Origin: Synechococcus sp. UW140
Lineage (GTDB): Bacteria; Cyanobacteriota; Cyanobacteriia; PCC-6307; Cyanobiaceae
Length of the DNA: 64,000 nt
NCBI RefSeq assembly: GCF_900474295.1
Contig: NZ_UCOB01000023.1
Coordinates: 153,252-217,251, forward strand
Direction: 5' to 3'
The translations under genes were made by a program, and so were the position numbers. Shown in pieces: positions 51,331 through 59,423 of this stretch (position 1 is the stretch's first letter; every line of letters begins with the position of its first letter). The notes beneath the pieces were generated by a model, which worked only from the letters and a program-made list of their open reading frames with translations, searched no databases and had not been told where the DNA came from.

Positions 51331-51755
51331 AGGGAGGCCGCCCCTCCCAGGTGGAAGAGACGGCCTAACTCGCTCGTTTATGCATCGAACCAATTAATTC
51401 AGTGTTTCCTTGAAGGTGTGACCTCAAGCAATGGGACTGAAAGAACGTGGTCGAAGCAACTGGCTCGTGGCGCCTGGGGCCAGGTTCCTAGGGGGGAGGG
51501 TTGGTTCACTCCGTAGGGCACCTGGTGCGGTGCAGATGGAGCGCCGATCGACGTGGCGAAACCAAAGCAGTGCCTGCCGAAGGGCTATCCCTCTCACATG
51601 CGTGAAAACTGTTGGAGCAGGGGCCAGAAAGTCAGCGTGCTTCTTGGCTGTGCTCGGGTGGAGTGTCGGCCGTCATTGGCTCCTCCGATCTCGTTGCTAT
51701 CAGTGTTCACCCATCTGGCGCCTAAGGCAATCAGTGCAATCGCGCATTGCACCTG
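51331..51755 (+). repeat. dispersed non-coding repeat family A, copy 3
   Basis: More diverged than copies 1 and 2, but keeps the opening GGAGGCCGCC hairpin ending in CGGCCTA, the CTCGCTCGTTTATGCAT block, GGCACCTGGTGCGGTGCAG, AAAACTGTTGGAGCAGGGGC and GTGGAGTGTCGGCCGTCAT. Its middle (about 51400-51480) has been replaced. Confidence 0.8.
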
Positions 51756-51792
51756 ACCAATCGTCTGGGCCAGCATAAATGGGATGTGCTTT

Positions 51793-52293
51793 TTAGTTGG
51801 TTGAGCTCTGATATTCAGGTTCAGTCTCTGGCTGCAGTAGTGATTCTAGTTTGGCTGCCTGCTCTTCTGTGCTCGGATTGAGCTTGCGCACAATCAACGT
51901 ATCGACTGAGAAAAGGCCGGGCCCAGCTGCTAGCACCAGCACTGCCGCAGCCCAATAAAGCCCGAGCAGTTCAAGCAAATAAATATTGAATCCATTCACA
52001 ACAATCGCGTGGTAAATCGCAACGCTGATGGTTCCTGCAATGGCAGCCGCGCCAACGCGGGTGAGCAGACCGGTGATCAGCAGCCAGCTGCCAATAATTT
52101 CAGAAAAGGCTGCCACATACGAGAGTGTGATCGGAAAGGGAAGATGTAGAGGACGTACAAAAGCAGCTGCAAAGTTCTCGATGTTGGCGAGTTTTTCGTA
52201 GCCGTGATGGATTAACAAAACACCTGTGAACACACGCAGGATCAGGAGCCCCGCATCGGTCAGAAATGGTCGCGTCAGAACGGTGCGAAGCAC
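51793..52293 (-). CDS. DoxX family membrane protein
   Basis: 166 residues from the GTG at 52291-52293. Helices: LLILRVFTGVLLIHHGYEKL (family hallmark), SYVAAFSEIIGSWLLITGLL, GAAAIAGTISVAIYHAI and LGLYWAAAVLVLAAGPGLFS, followed by a charged tail. DoxX-like proteins sit in the inner membrane and are linked to quinone/redox processes. Monocistronic. Confidence 0.9.
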   Translation of the reverse strand: MLRTVLTRPFLTDAGLLILRVFTGVLLIHHGYEKLANIENFAAAFVRPLHLPFPITLSYVAAFSEIIGSWLLITGLLTRVGAAAIAGTISVAIYHAIVVNGFNIYLLELLGLYWAAAVLVLAAGPGLFSVDTLIVRKLNPSTEEQAAKLESLLQPETEPEYQSSTN

Positions 52294-52521
52294 AGGTTTG
52301 AAAGTTGCTTATGAAAACTTAACGGTGATGATGGGGCTGTCGCGAGGGGCCGTGCAGTGGTCATGTCCCTTCAGGTTGTCCCTCTCCCTGCGGTTGACGT
52401 CTCACCGGCTGCTCTCGGGCGTCAGTGGCCCTTCTCGATCAGGGTGTGTTGTTCGCGCAAACATGCCTGTCATCGCTGGATCTCTCGCCACACTGGGTTG
52501 GAGAGAACGAAGCGGGAGGCC

Positions 52522-52683
52522 ATGGGCTTGAGAACGGTTTTGCGCCGCGTCGGCAGTTACATCCTTGGGGTAGTGGATGAGTATTGGGCCATGCGCGAGC
52601 CCAGTCAGTACAGAAACAGGGATCCTCAGTGTGAGATCAGTTGTGAGGGCGACGTGTGCGTCCGCGAGGACCGCACTCTCTGA
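52522..52683 (+). CDS. small hypothetical protein
   Basis: 53 residues, ATG at 52522. MGLRTVLRRVGSYILGVVDE, then YWAMREPSQYRNRDPQ and a cysteine pattern CEISCEGDVC. Amphipathic head and Cys-rich tail; could bind metal. Family not recognised. Confidence 0.5.
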   Translation: MGLRTVLRRVGSYILGVVDEYWAMREPSQYRNRDPQCEISCEGDVCVREDRTL

Positions 52684-52749
52684 CGCCTCAGCGCTTGCTT
52701 CGGCAGATGATGGTGTGCCCTCTATGCAGCAGAGCCTGCTTCTCATCCC

Positions 52750-52965
52750 ATGGCCCTCGATCAGTTGAAGGCTTTTCTTGTCCTGATGCAGGATGATCCA
52801 GCCCTGAAGCAAACGGTGCTGGCGTCTTCCACAGCGGATGATGTGGCCAAGATTGCCGCAGCTCGCGGCTATGAGTTTTCCGGCGATGAACTCCTTCGCT
52901 TCTCGGGTCAGAAGGTGGGGAGAGTGACCGTGTCGAAGCAGGAAACACCTGGGGAATACAACTGA
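52750..52965 (+). CDS. Nif11-like leader-peptide family protein, second copy
   Basis: 71 residues, ATG at 52750. LDQLKAFLVLMQDDPALKQT, SSTADDVAKIAAARGYEFSG and DELLRFSGQ give a complete Nif11 domain. The tail KVGRVTVSKQETPGEYN parallels that of 47413-47640 (both SGQ-x(n)-PGEY). As there, no cleavable double glycine and no cysteines. Followed by a perfect hairpin between convergent genes. Confidence 0.8.
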   Translation: MALDQLKAFLVLMQDDPALKQTVLASSTADDVAKIAAARGYEFSGDELLRFSGQKVGRVTVSKQETPGEYN

Positions 52966-52974
52966 GACTCTCGT

Positions 52975-53001
52975 CTCAGGGGTGAGGCCATCACCCCTGA
53001 G
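52975..53001. terminator. bidirectional-looking hairpin between convergent genes
   Basis: CTCAGGGGTGA (52975-52985), loop GGCCA, TCACCCCTGAG (52991-53001), a perfect 11-bp stem between the Nif11 gene and 53020-53319. No T-run. Confidence 0.6.
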
Positions 53002-53019
53002 GCCTGGATCTCGGATTCC

Positions 53020-53319
53020 TTACTGGACGTCCATTGCCAGGAAAGCGTCATCGGCTGCCACCATTTCGGCGCCGTCTTGATGGCAGTGACAGCCGTACAG
53101 AAGATGGGTAATGCGTCCCACTTCTAGATCACGGTCTGCGACCTCCTGCCAGAGCCGGCGAGTGAGTTCCTGATCGGCCAGTTCAAACTGGGCCCGCCCC
53201 AGCTGCCGGGTGATTGAGAAATAACTCTGACGGTCGTTGCGGGCTCTGCATTCCTGCGCCCCACTCACCGACATCAGCAGTGGGGTGGTCTTTGAGGAGA
53301 CGACGGAGAGACGGTTCAT
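53020..53319 (-). CDS. truncated paralogue of the DUF4278 protein at 34291
   Basis: 99 residues from the ATG at 53317-53319. The last 75 residues (ARNDRQSYFSITRQLGRAQF, ADQELTRRLWQEVADRDLEV, HLLYGCHCHQDGAEM) closely match the C-terminus of the 34291-34722 protein, but the DUF4278 head with its YRG motifs is missing and replaced by about 20 unrelated residues. It may be a degraded copy or a stand-alone version of the C-terminal domain. Repeat A partial copy 4 lies directly upstream. Confidence 0.7.
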   Translation of the reverse strand: MNRLSVVSSKTTPLLMSVSGAQECRARNDRQSYFSITRQLGRAQFELADQELTRRLWQEVADRDLEVGRITHLLYGCHCHQDGAEMVAADDAFLAMDVQ

Positions 53320-53424
53320 GGCACTGCAGAGGGGGATGTTGACAAGGGAAGGTCTCCTTCTCCTTTGGACAGAAGGACCGATCACGCTGGAGGCACCGGA
53401 GACTGTGATGCTCGCCTGCGCCAA

Positions 53425-53580
53425 TCGTTGGATCAGCAGGGGTTCCAGGCTCCAGATAGTCAGCGTGCTTCTTGACTGTGCTCGGGTGGAGTGTCGGCCT
53501 GCATCGTCGCCTCCATTGTTCGTTCCCACACTTTCACCCTGGCGCCAGAATCTGCCCACCCGTTGTCATGCTCATTGTGT
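53425..53580 (+). repeat. dispersed non-coding repeat family A, partial copy 4
   Basis: Only the 3' third: AGTCAGCGTGCTTCTTG, GTGCTCGGGTGGAGTGTCGG and the CGTCGCCTCC end, in the same orientation as the full copies. Lies 5' of the truncated DUF4278 paralogue. Confidence 0.75.
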
Positions 53581-53638
53581 TTTTGGGCTTAACAACCTTG
53601 GTCGTGTGATCTGAGGCGTCGCCATTCAGCCCCTGCGA

Positions 53639-54019
53639 TCAATTCAGGGGTGTGACCTTCCCGTCAGTGCAGATTGCACTGGTTTCGACCACGGGAGGAA
53701 AGGCCAGAAAGGCCAGGCAGGTGAGGATTTCATCGAGCCCTTCGTCATCCAGCGACTGGCGGATGCTGTTGCCTGAAATGGATAACCAGGCCAACAGGGT
53801 TGAGCCGTCGCTGTGCACGACGCGCGTCATGGCACCAAGTTCGTTCTGGCTCACCGCCATCCCATGACGGTCTTCGAGGATCGCCACCACCCGTTCCAGA
53901 ACCTGTTGGCGATTGAGTGTGTCCTGTGCATGGAGCTCAACAAAAAGATCGGCACCATCTGCTTCAAAGCGAACGCCATAGCAACGTGCTTCCATTTCGA
54001 TGCTCCCCACAACAGTCAT
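53639..54019 (-). CDS. soluble hypothetical protein
   Basis: 126 residues from the ATG at 54017-54019. SIEMEARCYGVRFEADGADL, FVELHAQDTLNRQQVLERVV, AILEDRHGMAVSQNELGAMT, then SIRQSLDDEGLDEILTCLAF. No motif recognised. The terminator of the upstream sodC gene ends at its doorstep. Confidence 0.65.
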   Translation of the reverse strand: MTVVGSIEMEARCYGVRFEADGADLFVELHAQDTLNRQQVLERVVAILEDRHGMAVSQNELGAMTRVVHSDGSTLLAWLSISGNSIRQSLDDEGLDEILTCLAFLAFPPVVETSAICTDGKVTPLN

Positions 54020-54020
54020 C

Positions 54021-54044
54021 AAGAAAGGGGCCTATCGCGCCCCT
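54021..54044 (-). terminator. intrinsic terminator downstream of sodC
   Basis: AGGGGC (54026-54031) pairs with GCCCCT (54039-54044); the minus strand then reads TTCTT. Located about 140 bases after the sodC stop codon. Confidence 0.6.
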
Positions 54045-54187
54045 GACTCCCCATGAGGATGTCCCGTCAGAAATCAGGCAGGACACCCCTCGGGTCTGGT
54101 GAAGGTCTAGTCACGTTGTTCTGATCGTGCAAGACAGTCGTCGCAGCGAAGAGCGCGGGCGACCGGTCAAGCAGGGATAAGCAGGTT

Positions 54188-54718
54188 TCAGCGCTCGACG
54201 ACACCGCAGGCGATCCGGGCACCCCCTCCTCCTAGAGGAGGGGTGTCGCTGTAGGTGTCGCCACCTGCGTGCACGACCAGGGCTTTGCCGCGCAGATCCG
54301 TTGTGCTCAGTCGGGGGGCCACCACGCTGGTTGGCGTGGTGCCGTCTTCATCCACCAGCAGACGGCTGAGGTCGCCACGATGGCCGTTTCCGAACGGACC
54401 AAGGTGGGCCCCACTCTCATCTGGATCCCAGTGGCCACCTGCTGCAAGCCCCGCAACGGCATCATCTTCTGCATTGAGGGCGCTGTCGCAGCTTCCATTG
54501 CTGTGGAGGTGGAAGCCGTGTTCCCCTGGGCTGAGGCCGCTCAGGTTCGGGATGATCTCGAGGCCCTGATCACTGTCTCGTGCGCTGACGCTGCCGATCG
54601 CCTCACCCACTCCTTCGGCGCTGATGCGGCTGATGCTCACGTCGAGGGTTGCAGCCTGTGCCATACCCGGCCAAGCCAGAGCCGCACAGATCATCAGCAG
54701 GGCGAACAGGCGGCGCAT
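54188..54718 (-). CDS. sodC: Cu/Zn superoxide dismutase SodC
   Basis: 176 residues with a signal peptide (LMICAALAWPGMAQAATLDV), so periplasmic or thylakoid-lumen. GEHGFHLHSNGSCDSALNAE holds the first Cu ligands and a disulfide cysteine; GGHWDPDESGAHLGPFGNGH (Cu/Zn His) and GDLSRLLVDEDG (Zn Asp) follow, then KALVVHAGGDTYSDTPPLGG and RIACGVVE close the family pattern. Converts superoxide to hydrogen peroxide and oxygen. Monocistronic, divergent from the Coa1-like gene. Confidence 0.95.
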   Translation of the reverse strand: MRRLFALLMICAALAWPGMAQAATLDVSISRISAEGVGEAIGSVSARDSDQGLEIIPNLSGLSPGEHGFHLHSNGSCDSALNAEDDAVAGLAAGGHWDPDESGAHLGPFGNGHRGDLSRLLVDEDGTTPTSVVAPRLSTTDLRGKALVVHAGGDTYSDTPPLGGGGARIACGVVER

Positions 54719-54784
54719 GCGAAGGGCTGCAGATATTCGCCATTCTGGGGCAGTTGATCAACCGTTTCGGTCTCCCCTGCGGCC

Positions 54785-55270
54785 ATGACCTCTCCTCCAA
54801 CGCAACGTTCCGGCACTTGGTGGTCACGTCACTGGCGCTGGTTTCTTCCGGTTTCGATGGCTGGTGCACTGCTGACCGGTGCTGGGCTGGTCTTGGCGTT
54901 CTTGTCGTTGCTGTTTGGCTTGCTCAAAAACAACGTGCCTTATCAGCGAGCTCTGGCTGAAGCTGAGCAGAGCCTCAAGCTGAGGGAGGCGATTGGTCAG
55001 CCCATCGAGCCGGGTCTGTTTGTGAACGGTCGGTTCAGCACCAGTGGAGACAACGGGGAAGCGAAGCTCCTGATTCCGATTTCAGGGCCGAAGGGTGATG
55101 CTCAGATCCTGGTGGAGGCAACGAAACGGTCTGGCCGCTGGACCTTCTCTGTGTTGTCTGTGCAAATCAATCGCACGGGCCAACGGATTGATCTGCAGAA
55201 CAATGATCAGTCTTCCGGCGATCTCGTTCTGCTGATGCGAAGGGTGGTCTCTGATCTCCCGCAGGGCTGA
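54785..55270 (+). CDS. Coa1-like (cytochrome oxidase assembly factor family) membrane protein
   Basis: 161 residues, ATG at 54785. One N-terminal helix (MAGALLTGAGLVLAFLSLLF) and a soluble domain YQRALAEAEQSLKLREAIGQ, GLFVNGRFSTSGDNGEAKLL and IPISGPKGDAQILVEATKRS, the layout of the PF08695 Coa1 family. Function in cyanobacteria is not established. Confidence 0.75.
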   Translation: MTSPPTQRSGTWWSRHWRWFLPVSMAGALLTGAGLVLAFLSLLFGLLKNNVPYQRALAEAEQSLKLREAIGQPIEPGLFVNGRFSTSGDNGEAKLLIPISGPKGDAQILVEATKRSGRWTFSVLSVQINRTGQRIDLQNNDQSSGDLVLLMRRVVSDLPQG

Positions 55271-55430
55271 TGGCTGCGGATTGATGCAGTGCAGAGTGTG
55301 TTCGTGTTTGTTGTCTTTTCCGCGCTTTGACGTTCGTTTTGATTTGGCCATAGAGATGGCTGCTGGGTGTGGCGTCTTCAGTGAAGTGATCCCACACTGC
55401 AAATCAATTCATGCCTTAAGGAGGGACCCG

Positions 55431-55730
55431 ATGCTCACAACAACGACCCGCCTCAAATTGCAGGAGATTCTTGGTCGTGTGGCCCGTGGAGAAGCTGTGA
55501 GCCTGCAGGAGCGTGTTCTGGTGCAGAAATACGCTGATCGAGATCGCAGCGTTAGCACTTGGGTTCATCGTGCTCAGCGCCAGCGACAACGTGCTGGCAC
55601 CGTCACAGGTCTGGATGGTCTGCTTGATGATCTCGCCCTCGGAAGTGATGACCCCGCTGATCGTCATCGCCCGGAGGATGACCTCGGTGACTGGTTCGGT
55701 GGGGCCTCAGCTTGGCTGCGTCGTGACTGA
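55431..55730 (+). CDS. small charged hypothetical protein
   Basis: 99 residues from the ATG at 55431, with an AAGGAGG ribosome binding site just upstream. MLTTTTRLKLQEILGRVARG, VSTWVHRAQRQRQRAGTVTG, then an acidic end (SDDPADRHRPEDDLGDWFGG). Opens a run of five close or overlapping short genes (55431-56602). Confidence 0.65.
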   Translation: MLTTTTRLKLQEILGRVARGEAVSLQERVLVQKYADRDRSVSTWVHRAQRQRQRAGTVTGLDGLLDDLALGSDDPADRHRPEDDLGDWFGGASAWLRRD

Positions 55731-55908
55731 ATCTGTCTCTTCAGCTCAGGCGGATCCGTCAGGCCCTCGTCTGATTGTGATTCAGGGCCGTGCTTATCGC
55801 CGGGTGGAATTATCCAGTCGACACCCCCGCCGCTGGCGGCTTGAGGCGCTTGACCTTGAGGAAGCGATCGACTGGATTATCCAGGATCAGCAGAATCCTG
55901 CCGGATAA
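55723..55908 (+). CDS. small hypothetical protein overlapping 55431
   Basis: 61 residues from the GTG at 55723, overlapping the previous stop. PRLIVIQGRAYRRVELSSRH, RLEALDLEEAIDWIIQDQQN. It resembles a small beta unit followed by a helix. Start inferred from the overlap. Confidence 0.55.
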   Translation: MTESVSSAQADPSGPRLIVIQGRAYRRVELSSRHPRRWRLEALDLEEAIDWIIQDQQNPAG

Positions 55909-56050
55909 GTCATTGTGCTTAGCTTCGATCCGCAATCTGCGGCGGATAGGTATTTATTGCTGGGTACTTTGTTCTTCTCAAACTCGAGGTTTCAGCGTTC
56001 TGAATCGCGATAGGTTCAACCTAAAGGTTCAGCGGAGGCTGGTAGAGATC

Positions 56051-56212
56051 ATGCAAGGGATGACGTCCATCGGATCAACAGATAGGCAGGATCATGGTGA
56101 TGCCATTGATTCCTATTTCGAGTGCATCACCAGTTGTGACATCGATGATGGCATCTGCGTGGAGCAGTGTGTGCTCGTCCATCTCAAGCAAGGAGATGAT
56201 GGTGGTGGATGA
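56051..56212 (+). CDS. twin-CX3C small protein
   Basis: 53 residues, ATG at 56051. SYFECITSCDIDDGICVEQC shows two CX3C motifs 8 residues apart in an otherwise acidic chain. Such a pair could form a disulfide-linked helical hairpin or bind metal. Overlaps the next gene. No family recognised. Confidence 0.55.
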   Translation: MQGMTSIGSTDRQDHGDAIDSYFECITSCDIDDGICVEQCVLVHLKQGDDGGG

Positions 56213-56414
56213 GACTGACCCTGTTCGGCGTGACGGGGTGATGGTGCATCGGTTTGACGGACATGATGGACCGATCTATCGCCCCTGTAGTGGCCACCAT
56301 TGCGTGTACTGCGCTGATCTTTCCACTGCGAAGGCCTACCTGAGCTTCTGGCGGCGTCCCCCGGAGCGACGCTGCCGCAGGCATGTCAACACGTCTTCTC
56401 CAGCTCGCGTTTGA
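56199..56414 (+). CDS. small zinc-ribbon-like protein
   Basis: 71 residues from the ATG at 56199 (an ATG precedes it at 56196; the ribosome binding site AAGGAG is very close to both). PCSGHHCVYCADLSTAKAYL includes a C-x4-C-x2-C cluster with a histidine pair, and an Arg-rich tail. Metal-binding is likely. Confidence 0.5.
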   Translation: MVVDETDPVRRDGVMVHRFDGHDGPIYRPCSGHHCVYCADLSTAKAYLSFWRRPPERRCRRHVNTSSPARV

Positions 56415-56602
56415 CTGCCGCAGCGCCGGGTTATCGAATCGTGCGGGATGACGGGGAACACGACTCCGTCACACGGCTGTCGTTTTCCGATTACGACGCG
56501 GCTTACGACGAATTGGAGCGCTTCTATGCCGCCACCTGTTGTTCTGATGATCGGATCGAGTATTCGATCGTCGAGGTCAAGACCTCTGTCAGCGACATTT
56601 GA
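56411..56602 (+). CDS. small conserved hypothetical protein
   Basis: 63 residues from a TTG at 56411 overlapping the previous stop (TTGA). YRIVRDDGEHDSVTRLSFSD, YDAAYDELERFYAATCCSDD, RIEYSIVEVKT: a strand-helix-strand unit with a CC pair, seen in cyanobacterial short proteins of unknown role. Confidence 0.65.
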   Translation: MTAAAPGYRIVRDDGEHDSVTRLSFSDYDAAYDELERFYAATCCSDDRIEYSIVEVKTSVSDI

Positions 56603-57177
56603 GTCCCCTTGTTACTGCAATGGTTTAAAGCAACTGCCTCAGTCCTGCAGATTTGCTGTTGGGTCACATCCTACGGCTCATATCAACCTAGGAAGACGAA
56701 GATGGTGACGAGGCTTGGCGTCACACCATCACTGTGGATCGACCTTCTGATTCGCAGACTGATAACCAGTGATCGCACTGCTTCAACTGCTTCTGCCTGA
56801 GGTGCATCCAACATGCGGTGGACTCAAGTTCTGTCTCTTAGACGAGCAGCCCGAAGCCACGGCCAATCAAATGACTGAACGATTGGACGTTGGCGGTGAT
56901 CTGTGGAAGCAGGAGAACACGCTTGAACCAATCGAGAGTGACGCGCCTCTGTGCATCAGCTTGAAGACAATCGGATCCTCCCGATCAATGCCCTTGATGA
57001 TCTGATCGCCACGACCGCAGAAATTGCAGTGAAGCGTGGGATTCCAATGGCGGTCTGGGCTTATCTGGCTGCGACATAGACCTCTATGTCACATACGCCA
57101 ACCAAGCAGTGCCGTGATGGTGCTGCTTTTTGATGCCATCTCCATCAGGAGATCACTGCCACTGCCATTGGCTTGAA
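56603..57177. other. weakly coding region
   Basis: About 575 bases. The best candidate is a 42-residue frame at 56951-57079 (GTG start, VHQLEDNRILPINALDDLIA and IAVKRGIPMAVWAYL), overlapped in another frame by 56769-57005. Neither was confident enough for a full call. This may be a decayed gene. Confidence 0.4.
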
Positions 57178-57513
57178 TCACTGAATGCCGAGCTCGTCAA
57201 AAATTTGATGGCATTCACTTAGATCCTTGTTGTTCCTAATAGCATTCAGGATTTTGGATTTATTTTGTTTTTTGATGCCTGGTTCTTTGCTTATTGCTTC
57301 TAGTGCGTCTTTGGCATCTTGCCTGGGGATGTTGTATCCCTTTTGAAGAAAATTACAGACAAGCAATGCTGTTGCGGATGCTGCACCCCAGAGGAAATGA
57401 TCGTAATCTCTTCCGCGTTTTGGTAGATGCTCTTTCATCCCTCCCATGTCTGCTGCACAGATGGGGTTGACGGTAACCATGAAGGCCACCGCTGTAATCA
57501 GGATTGCCTTCAA
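57178..57513 (-). CDS. secreted helical protein, paralogue of 59424
   Basis: 111 residues from a TTG at 57511-57513, chosen because it directly precedes a signal peptide (KAILITAVAFMVTVNPICAA). The mature chain is helical: QDAKDALEAISKEPGIKKQN, KSKILNAIRNNKDLSECHQI. Its end (DLSECHQIFDELGIQ) matches the end of the 59424 protein (DVLSKCAALIKELGYND). Periplasmic; function unknown. Confidence 0.6.
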   Translation of the reverse strand: MKAILITAVAFMVTVNPICAADMGGMKEHLPKRGRDYDHFLWGAASATALLVCNFLQKGYNIPRQDAKDALEAISKEPGIKKQNKSKILNAIRNNKDLSECHQIFDELGIQ

Positions 57514-57596
57514 TTCAATGATTCCAAAGCACAATCACAATAGCTTTTGTTCGTGGTAGCCGCTTAATTCAGTGTCTGAGTTGGCATAGGACTCCT

Positions 57597-57905
57597 TTAT
57601 CTCTTGCGGGGTCCGAAAAGGAAGAGCCCAGGACATGCGGCTAAGGGTGTTGCGCCTATCAGAGCCGGATAAAGCAATAGGTATAGGGTGTTGGCACCAA
57701 TTCCAAGCATTGGGTCAAATAATACTGATATCAGGACCACCCAAAGATAAACCCCAAGAGCAATGGATAAAAAGCAAAAAATATCATCTTTACTCTGCTT
57801 AGGGCCCATTCGCCATACCCAATAAAGGACAGACATGGATGCCGCCAAGCCTGCACAAAAGCTGGCAAGCATTAGAAGAGCAAAAAGGAAAAGAATGACC
57901 GACAT
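57597..57905 (-). CDS. small multi-pass membrane protein
   Basis: 102 residues from the ATG at 57903-57905. Hydrophobic stretches at SVILFLFALLMLASFCAGLA, DIFCFLSIALGVYLWVVLIS and TLYLLLYPALIGATPLAACP. The start overlaps the end of the 57905 gene. No family recognised; A+T-rich. Confidence 0.6.
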   Translation of the reverse strand: MSVILFLFALLMLASFCAGLAASMSVLYWVWRMGPKQSKDDIFCFLSIALGVYLWVVLISVLFDPMLGIGANTLYLLLYPALIGATPLAACPGLFLFGPRKR

Positions 57906-58072
57906 CAATGCAGCCTCAAATGGAACGATTCTCTTTTGAGCGTAAGGAATCTCGTAACGCAATTCTCACTCATCCAATCAACCCAAGCAAGAGCTGTCGC
58001 TGCTTTACGCAGTGCGAAAGGGAGACCTCTTCCATCGTATGCCATATCCCCTGTGCCCATCTGTCGGATCAT
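57905..58072 (-). CDS. small hypothetical protein, uncertain
   Basis: 55 residues from an ATG at 58070-58072 (MIRQMGTGDMAYDGRGLPFA). The frame is open further upstream into the terminator, so the shorter start is preferred. Coupled by overlap to the membrane gene after it. Moderate doubt that it is expressed. Confidence 0.35.
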   Translation of the reverse strand: MIRQMGTGDMAYDGRGLPFALRKAATALAWVDWMSENCVTRFLTLKRESFHLRLH

Positions 58073-58166
58073 GTGATCCTCAAAGCTCTGGTCGTCGTTC
58101 TCGTATTGATCTCTAGGGATTTGCCTTGAAGTCTCCCTGTGCAAGAGAGACAACCACTGCCAACAA

Positions 58167-58200
58167 CAAAGCCCCAGCTCACGCATGAGTCGGGGCTTTG
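58167..58200. terminator. bidirectional intrinsic terminator
   Basis: CAAAGCCCC (58167-58175) pairs with GGGGCTTTG (58192-58200), with an inner CTCA/TGAG stem. A T-rich stretch follows on the plus strand. Confidence 0.75.
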
Positions 58201-58321
58201 TTTGCAATCATCTCCTGATTAAGGTGATAGCTTTTGATGATCATAACCGCCCGTAGGTGTGTGTCAGAGGAAAGTCAATGCAGCTGACTGTACCCAACAA
58301 GAAATCTTCAGGACTGGTGTA

Positions 58322-59062
58322 TCAGATCCGTACAAAGGTGGAAGTGCTGATGCTCGAGGCTGCTCCCCAACCGCTGCCGACCTGAGTCCGACGAATGAGG
58401 TTGCCCCGTTCAAAATGAAAGGCCGGGCGACCATGGCTCACAAACATGGCGGGGCCTTGATCCACACGGCCGAGATGATTCAGGTCGCAACGTCTTAGGT
58501 GCGGGTTCCAATTGACGCGGTGCACCTGATTGAAACGCACTTGTAGATGCTCCGGAATGGAGTGCATAGCGAGGCTCTGAATGGTGGCGCGATAGTTCGC
58601 CTGACTTAGGCACCGCTGTTTTGCCACTCTGTCCAAATGCTGACCACCGTTCTGCAACGATTGGCTCAACACCGTGCGGTAATAAATGCGGCGGATCGGC
58701 CCTCCAACCACGCGATATTCGCGGATCAGCTGACCACCACCGGGAGCAAACACATAGCGGAAGGAAGAACCGGGAATGCCCCTCTGCCAATGATTTAACC
58801 GTGCCTTGGGTGTGTAAGTACACTGACGACTGAAGGGGCTCCAGGACACTTCCAAAACATTGCCATAACGGACTGTTAGGCGTTTCTGTCCTCCCGGGAT
58901 GGCAACAGCTCCTTGTGGCTGCGGCACAAGGAAGTGGTGGACGCTGTAGCACTGAGCGGCTGTAGGACTATACGAACTGGAGAAACCCCGAGGGGGGTAA
59001 GAGGCGAAAGCTGCCTGAGGAACCAGAGCAAGGGCCGCCAAGGCAAGTGGAAAAGTCTTCAC
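58322..59062 (-). CDS. secreted hypothetical protein
   Basis: 246 residues from a GTG at 59060-59062 with signal peptide KTFPLALAALALVPQAAFAS. Two similar halves each hold cysteines and VHR/VNW-type strands: GNVLEVSWSPFSRQCTYTPK against NQVHRVNWNPHLRRCDLNHL. This suggests an internal duplication of a small beta domain. No family recognised. CRP-like palindrome 56 bases before the start. Confidence 0.75.
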   Translation of the reverse strand: MKTFPLALAALALVPQAAFASYPPRGFSSSYSPTAAQCYSVHHFLVPQPQGAVAIPGGQKRLTVRYGNVLEVSWSPFSRQCTYTPKARLNHWQRGIPGSSFRYVFAPGGGQLIREYRVVGGPIRRIYYRTVLSQSLQNGGQHLDRVAKQRCLSQANYRATIQSLAMHSIPEHLQVRFNQVHRVNWNPHLRRCDLNHLGRVDQGPAMFVSHGRPAFHFERGNLIRRTQVGSGWGAASSISTSTFVRI

Positions 59063-59117
59063 GATGCGAACAAGTGACCTAACAAAAATGAATGTATCGA
59101 CACCTTTTAGAGTGGAG

Positions 59118-59133
59118 AGTGATGCTGATCACT
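59118..59133. promoter_or_regulatory. CRP-like palindrome before the secreted protein at 58322-59062
   Basis: AGTGATGCTGATCACT fits GTGA-N6-TCAC with symmetric flanking A/T. A near match, TGTGCGATCACGCACG, follows at about 59140. The remaining bases to 59423 hold no convincing gene. Confidence 0.45.
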
Positions 59134-59423
59134 GCCATCTGTGCGATCACGCACGGGGATTACGTGCCATGCCGAGTGCTGTCAGATTGAAGAACACTGC
59201 GTACCGATAGGGGCTCTGCAGAGAACAGGCGTGTGCTGGCACAGTACAAACGTGCAGAGCCAATTGGTCGAGTTTGATCGATCTGTCTGATCTGACAAGA
59301 AAGCTGTGGGACTGGCGTAGTCGATCATCGATTCATCTTGATTGCAGTGAACCGGCTTTGCTTTGTCGAGTGTTGATGCCTTCGTAGTACTGTGCCGAGG
59401 CTGAATTCTGATCAAGGCTGCTT

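Larger units (their letters stand above)
50603..51792. other. 1.2-kb gene-poor A+T-rich stretch
   Basis: Contains only the microprotein at 50801-50890, the perfect hairpin at 51189-51219 and repeat A copy 3 (51331-51755). No other gene accepted. Confidence 0.55.
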
